NCBI GenBank assembly: GCA_016713535.1
Contig: JADJOY010000044.1
Coordinates: 1 to 51,118 of the forward strand
Reading direction: 5' to 3'
Origin: JADJOY01 sp016713535 [NCBI: Deltaproteobacteria bacterium]
GTDB lineage: Bacteria; JADJOY01
Length of the DNA: 51,118 nt
Part shown: positions 33,210-42,085 of the stretch, in pieces
How positions within the stretch are numbered: position 1 is the first letter of the stretch
How the letters are laid out: each line of letters starts with the position of its first letter
The notes under the pieces: generated by a model
The model's input: only the letters and a program-made list of their open reading frames with translations
Told to the model about the DNA's origin: nothing
Databases searched by the model: none
Position numbers and translations under genes: made by a program

Positions 33210-34771
33210 GCGACGTGGCACGAGCCGGGCGGCTCGCGCGCGCGCGATCGTTCGCCGGGTACGCGCTGCTCGCCGCCTCCCACGCTCCACCGTTCAGCCT
33301 GCTGTGGGCGCTGCCGGCGGCCGCGCTCGCGGCGCGGGTGACGCGCTGGCGGACCTCGCGGCCAGTGGCGGCGTGGACGGTGCGCGCGCTCTACTACGTG
33401 GCGGTCGCGGCGTGCGCGGCGCTGGTGCAGGCGTACATTCCGTACACGCGCCGCTCCGACGTCGCGTACGTGGCGCTGGTGTGCGCGGGCTGCGCGACCT
33501 GGCTGCGCGCCGGCGCGGGGGCAGCGGCACCCACGCGGTGGGCGGCGCTCGCGCTCGTGATCGGGGGATTCCAGCTCGTGTCGCCGCCGCTCGGGTTCGC
33601 GCTCGGGCCACGGCTCGCGATCGCGGCGAGCTTCGCGCTCGGCACGGCGGCGTTCCTTGCGCTCGTCGGACGCGAGGTGTTGCGCTCGGGAGTGGCGGTG
33701 GGCGTGGCGGTGGCGCTGGCGGTGGGCGGGGTACGCGCGCGCCAGTGGATCTTCTACAACCTCCCGGGCGGACCGATCGCGGCAACGATCGAGAAGACGC
33801 CCGGCGTGCGCTTCGTGCCGATCCCGGTGCGCGGCACCCTGGAGGGGCTCAGGCTCTCGCCCACTCCCGCGATCAACTGGAACATCATCGTCGCGGCGAT
33901 GGTCGAGTCGTGTGATCGGCGCTCGTATCTGATGGGCGGGCTGAGCGTGACGCGGCTGGTGCCGGTCGCGGGCGGCGCCGCGAGCGAGGAGCTCGACGAG
34001 GGCTTCAGCCGCTTCGTATGGCTCGACTGCGCGCACGAGCGCCTCCTCACCGGCAACTTCCAGCCTGGACAGCCGGTGGAGCTGATCGAGGTCGGCTTCC
34101 ACCCGCTCAGGGTGCTCCGGCGCGCTCCCTACTGCAGCGAGCGCGCCACCGACACGGTGCGCGTGGACGAGGCGCGCGGCACGGCGTGGTGGGTGGACGA
34201 TACCGGCGACGTGTACGGCGTCGACCTCGCGAGCCTCGCGTGCGTGACCCACGTCGACACCGACTTCGCCCGCGACGTCGCGATCGACCCGGCGAGCGGG
34301 GACCTGTTCATCCTCGACCTCGGCCACGTGCGGCGCTGGTCGCTCGCCGAGCAGGCGTTCGTCGCCGACGTCCGGCTGCCCGCCCGCTTTACCTGGCCGG
34401 GGCGAGTCGGGCATCGTCTGGGGCAACTGGTGCTCGACGACGAGCGCCAGCGGCTGATCGTCTCCGACATGAACGGCGGCACCGTGTCTTTCGTCCGCAC
34501 CAGCGACCTGGTACTCGAGAGGAGCGTCGTCGTCGGTCTCGGCGCGCGCCACCTGGCGCTGGATCCGCGGCGTGGGCTGGTCTACGTCGGCAACTTCCTG
34601 AGCGGCGATCTGCTCGCGCTGTCACGGGACGACCTGAGCGAGCGGCGCCGCGGCTTCGTCGGCACCCGCATCCAGCCGATCGCGCTCTCGCGCGACGGCG
34701 AGCGCCTCACGTTCCTCGACGAGTCGGGCGGCGTGGTGGTCGACCTCGATCGCTTCCTCGCCCCTTCGTGA
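33206..34771 (+). CDS. Multi-spanning membrane protein with C-terminal beta-propeller
   Basis: 521 residues from the GTG at 33206, which overlaps the preceding stop (GTGA), so it is coupled to the radical SAM gene. The N-terminal 190 residues contain six or seven helices (FAGYALLAASHAPPFSLLWA, VRALYYVAVAACAALVQAYI, WAALALVIGGFQLVSPPLGF, SGVAVGVAVALAVGGVRA). The remainder is a propeller: VESCDRRSYLMGGLSVTRLV, DEARGTAWWVDDTGDVYGVD, AIDPASGDLFILDLGHVRRW, LVLDDERQRLIVSDMNGG, LALDPRRGLVYVGNFLSGDL and ALSRDGERLTFLDESGG. It has the same two-part layout as the product of 29772-31553. Confidence 0.77.
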   Translation: MSDVARAGRLARARSFAGYALLAASHAPPFSLLWALPAAALAARVTRWRTSRPVAAWTVRALYYVAVAACAALVQAYIPYTRRSDVAYVALVCAGCATWLRAGAGAAAPTRWAALALVIGGFQLVSPPLGFALGPRLAIAASFALGTAAFLALVGREVLRSGVAVGVAVALAVGGVRARQWIFYNLPGGPIAATIEKTPGVRFVPIPVRGTLEGLRLSPTPAINWNIIVAAMVESCDRRSYLMGGLSVTRLVPVAGGAASEELDEGFSRFVWLDCAHERLLTGNFQPGQPVELIEVGFHPLRVLRRAPYCSERATDTVRVDEARGTAWWVDDTGDVYGVDLASLACVTHVDTDFARDVAIDPASGDLFILDLGHVRRWSLAEQAFVADVRLPARFTWPGRVGHRLGQLVLDDERQRLIVSDMNGGTVSFVRTSDLVLERSVVVGLGARHLALDPRRGLVYVGNFLSGDLLALSRDDLSERRRGFVGTRIQPIALSRDGERLTFLDESGGVVVDLDRFLAPS

Positions 34772-34787
34772 CCGGAAGGCCCCTTCG

Positions 34788-36416
34788 ATGGCGCGCGTGA
34801 CCTTGATGGTGCCCTTCGACCCGCTCATGGGAGCGAGCGTCGGCAACAACACCATGCCGCCGCTCAGGCTGGCGCTCCTCGCCGGGACCTGCCGCGCGGC
34901 CGGGCACGAGACCACGGTGATCGACGGCGTCGGGCTCGGCTTCGAGCGGCGTTACACGTGGGGTGACGGCTTCCACCTCGAGGGGCTCGGCTTCGCCGAG
35001 CTGATCGAGCGCATCCCCGCCGGTACGGGCGTGCTCGGGCTCTCGATGATGTTCAGCCAGAGCTACCCGCCGGTGCGGGCGCTGCTGCGCGAGATCCGGC
35101 GCCGCCGGCCCGAACTCACGATCGTGGCGGGCGGCGAGGGGATGACCGGCATCGCCGACCTCGCGGTCGCGGAGTCGGGGCTCGACGCCGTGGTGGTCGG
35201 CGAGGGCGAGGGCCCTTTCCTCGATCTGGTCGACGCGGTCGAGCGTTGCGACGGGCTCGGCGCGCTCGCCAACGTGGTGACCCGCGAGCGGCGCGCCGCC
35301 GACGTGGTCGACCCACGCGACAAGGGGCGCTTCCCCGATCCCGACGCGATCGCGCCGGCCGACTGGCGCGACGTCCCCCTCGCGCGCTACTGGGAGGGCG
35401 ACCGGGTCCACGGCGTCAACGTGACCGGCCGCTTCGTGCCGATGATCGCGACCCGCGGTTGTCCGTACAAGTGTCGGTTCTGCACCGCGCCCGGCACCTG
35501 GGGGATGCAGCGCTATCTCTCGCACGAGAACGTGGTCCGCCAGATCGAGCGCCACCGCGCAGAGCACGACGTCGAGCACATCGTGTTCACCGACCTGAGC
35601 CTCACCACCAGCCAGCGGTGGTTCGAGGGCTTCGTCGACCACCTGCTGACGCTCTCGCCGCGCATCAAGTGGTCGGTCCCGTCGGGAATCCGGGCCGAGC
35701 GACTGAGCGCGGACCTGCTCCGGCGCGCGAAGGAGTCGGGGCTCGTCTACCTGCAGATCTCGCCCGAGACCGGCTCCGAGGAGGTGATGAGCTGGGTCGA
35801 CAAGCGGATGCGCGTCGACTCGGTGCTGGACACGGTGCGGAACGCGCGCAGCGTCGGGCTGCCGGTGGGAGCCGCGTTCGTGGTGGGCTTTCCCGTCGAG
35901 AGCTGGGGCGACCTCGTCGACACGTTCCGCCTCACCACGCGGCTCGCGCGCACCGGCCTCGACGAGGCGGTGGTGAGCCTCTTCCAGCCGCTGCCGGGCA
36001 GCCCGTCCTTCGAGGAGCTGCGGCGCGAGAACCGCGTGACGCTCGACGACGCGTTCTTCCGCTCGCTGTTCGTCGCCGACATGACGATGGACGCGTCCCA
36101 CAACCCACGCATGACGGGCTACGAGCTCCGCATCGTGCGGCTCTTCTTCTACCTGTGGCTCTTCCTGAACGTGTTCGCGAGCCGCCCCGGGCGGCTCGTG
36201 GGCTCGCTGGTGAACGCGAGCAAGGGCCAGCAGACCCACAAGCTCGACCGCATCCTGCGCCGCGACTTCAAGCGCATCGTGCGGAACTTCCTGCCCGTGC
36301 TCACCCCCACCGCCGCGAGGGTGGCCGCGCGGATGGCGGCGGCGGCGTGGCGGCGCCCTCAGCCCGGCTGGGCGCTGCGCGTCTCACCCGAGCCGGACCT
36401 CGCGCCCGCGGGGTGA
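34788..36416 (+). CDS. B12-binding-domain radical SAM enzyme (class B type)
   Basis: 542 residues, 16 bp after the propeller gene and in the same operon. The cobalamin-binding domain spans about 1-190 (VTLMVPFDPLMGASVGNNTM, PPLRLALLAGTCRAAGHETT, VIDGVGLGF, GVLGLSMMFSQSY, IVAGGEGMTGIADLAV, LDAVVVGEGEGP). The radical SAM cluster motif is TRGCPYKCRFCTAPGTWG (C225, C229, C232), followed by HIVFTDLSLTTSQRWFEGF and VYLQISPETGSEEVMSWV. The C-terminal RLFFYLWLFLNVFASRPGRL and basic residues parallel those of the enzyme at 31619. Class B enzymes typically methylate unactivated carbons or rearrange rings; the substrate here is unknown. Confidence 0.88.
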   Translation: MARVTLMVPFDPLMGASVGNNTMPPLRLALLAGTCRAAGHETTVIDGVGLGFERRYTWGDGFHLEGLGFAELIERIPAGTGVLGLSMMFSQSYPPVRALLREIRRRRPELTIVAGGEGMTGIADLAVAESGLDAVVVGEGEGPFLDLVDAVERCDGLGALANVVTRERRAADVVDPRDKGRFPDPDAIAPADWRDVPLARYWEGDRVHGVNVTGRFVPMIATRGCPYKCRFCTAPGTWGMQRYLSHENVVRQIERHRAEHDVEHIVFTDLSLTTSQRWFEGFVDHLLTLSPRIKWSVPSGIRAERLSADLLRRAKESGLVYLQISPETGSEEVMSWVDKRMRVDSVLDTVRNARSVGLPVGAAFVVGFPVESWGDLVDTFRLTTRLARTGLDEAVVSLFQPLPGSPSFEELRRENRVTLDDAFFRSLFVADMTMDASHNPRMTGYELRIVRLFFYLWLFLNVFASRPGRLVGSLVNASKGQQTHKLDRILRRDFKRIVRNFLPVLTPTAARVAARMAAAAWRRPQPGWALRVSPEPDLAPAG

Positions 36417-36474
36417 CCGCTCCGCCCGTATAGCGGCGGGGCACGAGCGTGCGACGTCGTTCGCGCTTCAGCGA

Positions 36475-36556
36475 GCGACGGGGCCGGAGCCCCCGTCGCT
36501 ACGACGATCGAACGTCGTGACGCTCTCTCGTAGGGCGGGGCCTCCGTGTCCCCGCC
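36475..36556. repeat. Pair of intergenic hairpins, TCGTAGCG family
   Basis: GCGACGGGG-CCGGAG-CCCCCGTCGC with TACGA (36475-36504) is followed by TCGTAGGGCGGGG-CCTCCGTGT-CCCCGCC (36528-36555), which faces it. The first also fits a terminator-like position after the radical SAM gene but lacks a T run. Confidence 0.76.
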
Positions 36557-36573
36557 AGCAGCCGCTCGCCGCG

Positions 36574-37962
36574 TCACTGCAGGTACAGGTGATTGGTGAG
36601 GATCCACGGCGTCGGAACGAGGTACGTCTCCGGCGTGGGTCCGAGGTGCGGCGTGAGGTGGTTCGGCACCATCCAGACCTCGGCACGATAGGCGCCCGGC
36701 GCGGTGGGCGCGAACGCCAGCGACGCGTCGACGCTGGTCGCAACCACCTCGTCCTGACCGCCCGGCAACACGCGCTTGAGCTTGATGGTGAGCTCGTCCG
36801 CGGGGCCACCGCCTGGCGCGCTCGGGTGCAGGGTGGGTAGCGGCACGTGGATGGTCGTCGAGCCCGGCACCAGCGTGCCGGTCTCGCCCATGCCGACCAC
36901 GCTGCTGCCGGCGTCGGCGTAGAAGTCGTAGCCGACCGGCGAGCCGAGCCCCTCGACCACCACGAAGTTGCGCTCGTTCCGAACCGCGTCCTTCTCGTCG
37001 GCGAAGGTGACGTCGTTCACCAGCAGGTGGTTGGAGATCCACTTGAGGAGCCGGCGGTGGCCGTCCATGCGCTCGCCGTCGGGCGCGGTCAGCGCGAGCA
37101 CGTTCTGGTGAGAGTCGCTGCCCGCGGTACCGGTCACGTGCAGGCCGGCGTCGGTCAAGGTGTTCCACTTCTCGAAGTAGATCGGCGAGAGCAGGAAGTA
37201 GGACAGGAACGCGAGGTCCGGGACCGGCACGACGGTGGGGTTCACGATGTACGAGAGCAGCGCCAGCCCGCCGTCGAGCGGCGGCAGGCCCAGGAACTCG
37301 GAGCGGATGTCGGGATCGAGGTTGGCGTGGATGTTGTAGATCTCGACCGAGTCCATGCCGAGGCCGAGGAGGTAGCTCGTGTCCTTGCTCTCCGTGTGGG
37401 CGACGCCGGCGACCGCGTTCGCCATGCCCTGGAGCAGCGCCACCGTGGCCGGCGTGTTGGTGTTGTAGAGCTGATCGCGGGTGGGCTGGTCGGGTGCGAG
37501 GTGCTGCTCCATCTCGTACGGCATCAGCTCGTCCTCGAAGCCGACCGTCATCACCGGCGCCGCGCCGTTCTGGCAGTACACGTGGTTGGCGACCGGGCCG
37601 AACGCGCCATCCTCGATCACGTCGCCGGCGCGCTGCAGGAGGAGATCCGAGAACTCGAACTCATCCATGTGGGCGGGGTGGTCGGTCAGGTTCGCGAAGT
37701 CGACGTGCAGCGTGCAGAGAGCGGTGCGCAGGTCCTGATAGCAGGCCTCGTTCGGCACGCCGCCGGGCAGGCCGTTCCCGTCGCACGCGTCGTGCGAGAA
37801 CGGCGAGTGGAGATGGATGATGCTGCGCGCGACTCGATAGCCACGGGGCGACCCGAGCTCGGTCGTGGGCGGGAGGTCCTTCGGATAGGTGCGCGGGTCA
37901 CACGCCGCCGCGCCGAGGAGCGAAAGCGCCCCCACCAGCCAACTCGAGAGCCGTCGAGCCAT
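36574..37962 (-). CDS. PHP-domain metallo-hydrolase-like lipoprotein
   Basis: 462 residues from the ATG at 37962. The leader LSSWLVGALSLLGAAACDP has a lipobox. PHP motifs are in order: IIHLHSPFSHDACDG (metal site I), VDFANLTDHPAHMDEFEFSD (site II), MTVGFEDELMP (Glu ligand), VAGVAHTESKD (His) and TGTAGSDSHQN (site IV). The C-terminal 120 residues look like a beta domain (YDFYADAGSSVVGMGETGTL, PTAPGAYRAEVWMVPNHL). PHP enzymes hydrolyse phosphoesters with a trinuclear metal centre; an outer-surface lipoprotein form should act outside the cytoplasm. It is separated from the alpha-E gene by 197 bp with no obvious gene. Confidence 0.82.
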   Translation of the reverse strand: MARRLSSWLVGALSLLGAAACDPRTYPKDLPPTTELGSPRGYRVARSIIHLHSPFSHDACDGNGLPGGVPNEACYQDLRTALCTLHVDFANLTDHPAHMDEFEFSDLLLQRAGDVIEDGAFGPVANHVYCQNGAAPVMTVGFEDELMPYEMEQHLAPDQPTRDQLYNTNTPATVALLQGMANAVAGVAHTESKDTSYLLGLGMDSVEIYNIHANLDPDIRSEFLGLPPLDGGLALLSYIVNPTVVPVPDLAFLSYFLLSPIYFEKWNTLTDAGLHVTGTAGSDSHQNVLALTAPDGERMDGHRRLLKWISNHLLVNDVTFADEKDAVRNERNFVVVEGLGSPVGYDFYADAGSSVVGMGETGTLVPGSTTIHVPLPTLHPSAPGGGPADELTIKLKRVLPGGQDEVVATSVDASLAFAPTAPGAYRAEVWMVPNHLTPHLGPTPETYLVPTPWILTNHLYLQ

Positions 37963-38159
37963 CGAACACCTCGGGCGGCGCGCGCGAGTGGGCGTGCGCC
38001 GACGATGTCGGGAAGAGCTTTCACGGTAGCACAGCGCGGTGAGGCGACGCACACCCCGCCCGGGAGGTCCGCGGAACGCCGGCGGAGTTCCTCCGGATGC
38101 CTGCTGCGGCGACACGGGGAGCGCGGCTCCGCCGCGCCGCGGATCGACGCGGCGGCGGC

Positions 38160-39128
38160 TCAGGCGGCCGAAAGGACCGGCGCCGGACGCATCGCGAAGA
38201 ATGTCTCGAAGACGCCCTCCGCGATGCCGTTGAGGCGAACCTGGATCGAATCCAGGTACTCGTGCAGGCCGGTGCCGATCACGTCCTCGACCATCGCGAA
38301 GTCGAGATCCGAGCGGAGCTGGCCCATGCGCCGATCGGCGATGCTCCGGAAAGTGCCGAACGGTGTCCCGGTGATGGCGTGCAGCGACTGCTGGGCGTGA
38401 ATCACGCAGTGGTGCACCGCGCGCGGGAAGTCGTGGTCGAGGAGCAGGAAATCGATCACGTGCTCCCAGGTGAGCCGCCCGTAGCGCTTGCGGTACATCT
38501 CGAGCGCGCTCGCCGCGCGCAACACTGCGGACCACTGCAGGTCGTCGAACGGGGTGCCGACGTCCGAGAGCGAAGGCAAGAGGATGAAGTACTTCATGTC
38601 GAGGATGCGCGTGGTCTTGTCGGCGCGCTCGATCATCCGGCCCAGCCGCGCGAAGTTCCACCCCTCGCCGTGCGACATCGTCGCGTCCGACACGCCGACG
38701 AAGAGGTGGCTCGCCATGCGCACGTCGGCGAAGAACGCCTCGGGCAGCTCGCGCGCGCGGGCCGAGCCCGCCGTGTCCCGAACCATGAGGTAGAACTTGT
38801 TGAGCTGCTCCCACATCTCCGACGAGATGATCTCGCGCACGCCACGCGCGTTCTCGCGCGCGGCGCGCAGGCACGACAGGATCGAGTTCGGGTTGTCGGT
38901 GTCGAAGGTCAGGAACTGGATGACGTTCTCGCGGGTCGCCGCGCCGTAGCGCTCGCTGAACGCGGCGTCGTCGCCGGTGGTGATCACGAGCGGCATCCAC
39001 TGCTCGGTGACGCCGGGCGGCAGATCGAGCCGCATGTGGAGATTCACACCCACGAAGCGCGCCACGTTCTCGGCGCGCTCGATCTGACGACTCATCCAGT
39101 AGATCGAATCCGCGACCCGGCTCAGCAT
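38160..39128 (-). CDS. Alpha-E domain protein (DUF403)
   Basis: 322 residues, full length. The N-terminus MLSRVADSIYWMSRQIERAE and following NVARFVGVNLHMRLDL are diagnostic of alpha-E proteins, as are ARENARGVREIISSEMWEQL, FARLGRMIERADKTTRILDM, HVIDFLLLDHDFPRAVHHCV and QRSLHAI-like QQSLHAITGTPFG. The all-helical family nearly always neighbours a circularly permuted ATP-grasp gene, which lies 37 bp upstream on the same strand here. The pair is associated with peptide or amide-bond metabolism in the literature, without a defined product. Confidence 0.92.
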   Translation of the reverse strand: MLSRVADSIYWMSRQIERAENVARFVGVNLHMRLDLPPGVTEQWMPLVITTGDDAAFSERYGAATRENVIQFLTFDTDNPNSILSCLRAARENARGVREIISSEMWEQLNKFYLMVRDTAGSARARELPEAFFADVRMASHLFVGVSDATMSHGEGWNFARLGRMIERADKTTRILDMKYFILLPSLSDVGTPFDDLQWSAVLRAASALEMYRKRYGRLTWEHVIDFLLLDHDFPRAVHHCVIHAQQSLHAITGTPFGTFRSIADRRMGQLRSDLDFAMVEDVIGTGLHEYLDSIQVRLNGIAEGVFETFFAMRPAPVLSAA

Positions 39129-39165
39129 CGGTGACCTCGGCGACCCAGCGAAACGAAGACGATCC

Positions 39166-40635
39166 TCACGCGGCCTGGTGCAGCTTCGACTCGGCCGCCG
39201 ACTTGTGCGCGAGCACCCAGGTGTCCTTGCTGCCGCCGCCCTGCGACGAGTTCACCACGAGCGAGCCCTTCCGCAGCGCCACGCGCGTCAGCCCGCCCGG
39301 AAGCACGTAGATGTCCTCGCCGAAGAGCACGTACGGCCGCAGGTCGACGTGCCGCCCCTCGAACCCGCCGTCGACGATCGACGGTACCCGCGACAGCGCG
39401 AGCGCGGGCTGCGCGATGTAGTCGCGCGGCTTCTCGCGGATGCGCTCGGCGAACGCGGCGCGCTCCTTGGCGCTCGCGGCCGGGCCGACCAGCATCCCGT
39501 AGCCGCCCGAGCCTCCCGCGGTCTTCACCACCAGCGCCTCGAGGTGGGCGAGGACGTACGCCTGGTCGGCGGGATCGGCGCACACGTAGGTGGGGACGTT
39601 GGGGACGATCGCGTCCTCGCCCAGGTAGTAGCGGATGATCTCGGGGACGAAGGCGTAGATCACCTTGTCGTCGGCGATGCCGGTGCCGGGCGCGTTTGCG
39701 AGCGCGACCCGCCCGTTGCGGTAGACGTCCATGAGCCCGGGAACGCCCAGCATCGAGTCGGAGCGGAACACGTCCGGGTCGATGAAGTCGTCGTCGACGC
39801 GCCGATAGATCACGTCGACGCGCTCGAGCCCCTGCGTGGTGCGTACCCGCACCAGGCCACCCGAGACGAGCAGGTCGCGCCCCTCGACGAGCTCGACCCC
39901 CATCTGCTGGGCGAGGAAGGAGTGCTCGAAGTAGGCCGAGTTGTAGATGCCCGGCGTGAGCACCACCACCTTCGGCTGCGTCACGGTCACGGGCGCCAGC
40001 GATTGCAGCATGTCGAGCAACCGGCTCGGGTAGTCGACCACCGGCCGGACGCTCGACGCCTCGAAGACCTCCGGGAAGGTCTTCTTCATCACGTAGCGGT
40101 TCTCGAGGACGTAAGAGACCCCCGACGGGCAGCGCAGGTTGTCCTCGAGGACGTAGAACTGGCCGTCACGATCACGCACGAGGTCGGCGCCGTTGATGTG
40201 GCACCACACGCCGCGCGGCGGCTTGAGGCCGTGGCACTGCGGGCGGTAGGCGCCCGACGACATGAGGATTTCCTTGGGCACCACCCCGTCACCAACGATC
40301 CGCTGCTCGTGGTAGACGTCGTCGATGAACATGTTGAGCGCGAGGACGCGCTGCTTGAGGCCGGCCTCGAGCCGGTCCCACTCGGTGGCCGAGACGATCC
40401 GCGGGATCACGTCGAACGGGAAGATCCGCTCGATGCCGCCGCCATCCCCGTAGACGTTGAACGTGATGCCGAGCTGGAGGAGGGTGCGCTCGGCGTCCTG
40501 CTGGCGGCGCAGCAGCTCCCCGGCGGAGAGCGACTCGATCTTGCGCACCAGCGGCTCGGCGCCGGTGCGCGGCCGGCCGTCGGGCTCGAAAAGCTCGTCG
40601 AAGAATCCGTCGGTCGAATACGTGCCGAACAGCAT
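39166..40635 (-). CDS. Circularly permuted ATP-grasp protein
   Basis: 489 residues. The ATG at 40635 is preceded by GGAGG at five bases; a GTG four codons upstream is less likely. Segments typical of the family are [100 protein letters not shown] and [19 protein letters not shown]. The C-terminal part is [20 protein letters not shown], then [16 protein letters not shown]. It is probably an ATP-dependent carboxylate-amine ligase acting on a peptide-like substrate; the substrate is not established. It forms a two-gene operon with the alpha-E gene. Confidence 0.93.
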   Translation of the reverse strand: MLFGTYSTDGFFDELFEPDGRPRTGAEPLVRKIESLSAGELLRRQQDAERTLLQLGITFNVYGDGGGIERIFPFDVIPRIVSATEWDRLEAGLKQRVLALNMFIDDVYHEQRIVGDGVVPKEILMSSGAYRPQCHGLKPPRGVWCHINGADLVRDRDGQFYVLEDNLRCPSGVSYVLENRYVMKKTFPEVFEASSVRPVVDYPSRLLDMLQSLAPVTVTQPKVVVLTPGIYNSAYFEHSFLAQQMGVELVEGRDLLVSGGLVRVRTTQGLERVDVIYRRVDDDFIDPDVFRSDSMLGVPGLMDVYRNGRVALANAPGTGIADDKVIYAFVPEIIRYYLGEDAIVPNVPTYVCADPADQAYVLAHLEALVVKTAGGSGGYGMLVGPAASAKERAAFAERIREKPRDYIAQPALALSRVPSIVDGGFEGRHVDLRPYVLFGEDIYVLPGGLTRVALRKGSLVVNSSQGGGSKDTWVLAHKSAAESKLHQAA

Positions 40636-40966
40636 CGGAGCCTCCACCGCTTCGGGGTCGATGAGACGGTGGCCGATTGAGCAAGACGGATGCCGCGAGC
40701 TGACCCTCCGGACTCATCCGAGCCATGCAGGATTTCTCGGCTTTCGTGGACCTGTTGGCCCCCGGGCCGCGCCGGGCGGCGATGGCCGATGGCCCCGGAG
40801 GACCAAGGCGGTCCCGGAGGAACGGGCAGGGCAGTCGGTCGCGCGTGCTCGCGTCGCGACCACGCCGGGCGCGCGCCGAACGGACCGGGGGGCGTCCACG
40901 CGCCCCGATGGCTCGGCGACGCGTCGTCGATCTTCCGCGAGCGGGATCCAACGGAACGCGAGCGTC
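40636..40966. other. 331-bp gap without a recognised gene
   Basis: No conserved frame or clear promoter was found. A partial hairpin (GGGGGCG-TCCA-CGCGCCCC near 40890-40907) resembles the intergenic family. The SD of the ATP-grasp gene lies at its left end. Confidence 0.5.
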
Positions 40967-42085
40967 TCAGCGAGCGCTGACGCCGGGAGCCGCGAGGTGC
41001 TCCTCGTACACCACGCCGTCGAGCTCGGCCGTGCCATGCGCTGCGGCCGCGAGGCGGCCGCGGATGCGCGCGCCGCTCGACGTGAGCCGCCCCACACCAG
41101 CGACCGCGGGCCAGTCGCGCACCGCCGCGTAGTCGAGCCGGACGTGCTCGCCGCGTGCCCGCACCGACCAGCGCGACGGCACCTCGATGGCGCCGCCCGC
41201 GCGCGCGGTGATCCAGGTGGTCTCCTCGACCGTCATGTCCCAGTCGACCAGTCGCTCGTGGCGACCATCGGGAAGCACCACCTCCCCGGCGCGAAACGGC
41301 TCGAAGGCGCCGAGACGGAAGCAGCCGAGGGCGAAGGTACCGGCGCCCGGGAACGTGCCGAGCTGGTAGTGAAAGAGCGTTGCCGGGATGCGCGGCGCGC
41401 CTGGCGCCCCGAGCAGGTTCTTGCCGGTGGCGGGCTCGAGCGAAACCGGATGGCGGATCGGTGTGCGAACGCCGCGAAGCACCACCGAGCCGGACGCCTC
41501 GCCGAAGCCCGAGTGGTGTTGATAGGCACGCGGGGCGAACGCCCACCACCGCACCGGCGGCAGGCAGCGGGCGCCGAGCTCGATCTCGAGGTCGAGACCC
41601 GGCACGACGACGCGCTGGTGGTAGTCCGGCCACTTCCCGGTGATCTCGCAGGTGAACGAGCCGGGGACCTCGACGCGCACGCCGCCATCGATGGCGCGGA
41701 CGTGCTCGGTGCGTGAGAACGGCAGCGACTCGGCGACGCGCGCGTCGCGACCGAGCACCAGCAGCGCGAGATGACCCTCGTCGCGCGGTGCATCCTCTGG
41801 CGCGCGTAGCGGCTCGTCGTCGAAGTTCGCGATGCCGATCCGGCCCACGATCAGGTTGGCGAACACCAGCTCGACGTCTCCACCACCCGGCATCGGTACG
41901 ATGAGCGTGCGGATGTGCCACGGCTCGGTGAAGCGCGCCGAGTATTCCTGGGCACGCCGCGGCACGGCCGGACCGAGCCGCGAGACCTGCTCGGTGGCGC
42001 CGCGCGCGAGGCGGCTCACCGGCGCGAGCACGAGCGGGGCGGCGCCTGCGGAGAGCGAGCTCACGAGGTCCACCGATCGAGCCAC
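40967..42085 (-). CDS. Lipocalin-like (CrtC/AttH-type) conserved protein
   Basis: 372 residues. The ATG at 42085 overlaps the 3' end of the VWA gene by 25 bp, implying coupling. The body is beta-rich: VELVFANLIVGRIGIANFDD, HVRAIDGGVRVEVPGSFTCE, ITGKWPDYHQRVVVPGLDLE, VRWWAFAPRAYQHHSGFGEA, GTFALGCFRLGAFEPFRAGE and VEETTWITARAGGAIEVPSR. The double-barrel layout and W-W-A-F-x-P / W-D/E motifs resemble AttH/CrtC lipocalin-type proteins (carotenoid hydratases and relatives), but this is a loose resemblance. No signal peptide is obvious. Its linkage to VWA and MoxR genes may be functional. Confidence 0.6.
   Translation of the reverse strand: MARSVDLVSSLSAGAAPLVLAPVSRLARGATEQVSRLGPAVPRRAQEYSARFTEPWHIRTLIVPMPGGGDVELVFANLIVGRIGIANFDDEPLRAPEDAPRDEGHLALLVLGRDARVAESLPFSRTEHVRAIDGGVRVEVPGSFTCEITGKWPDYHQRVVVPGLDLEIELGARCLPPVRWWAFAPRAYQHHSGFGEASGSVVLRGVRTPIRHPVSLEPATGKNLLGAPGAPRIPATLFHYQLGTFPGAGTFALGCFRLGAFEPFRAGEVVLPDGRHERLVDWDMTVEETTWITARAGGAIEVPSRWSVRARGEHVRLDYAAVRDWPAVAGVGRLTSSGARIRGRLAAAAHGTAELDGVVYEEHLAAPGVSAR

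Noticed and set aside
29772-33290. 1172-residue minus-strand frame extending the membrane/propeller gene over the radical SAM gene
   Set aside because: Residues beyond the GTG at 31553 are the antisense shadow of the radical SAM enzyme and have no hydrophobic or domain pattern.
31406-34771. 1121-residue frame spanning a radical SAM gene and the membrane/propeller gene
   Set aside because: Only the part after 33206 is a real protein; the upstream part is a shifted reading of the radical SAM gene, rich in Arg and Ala.
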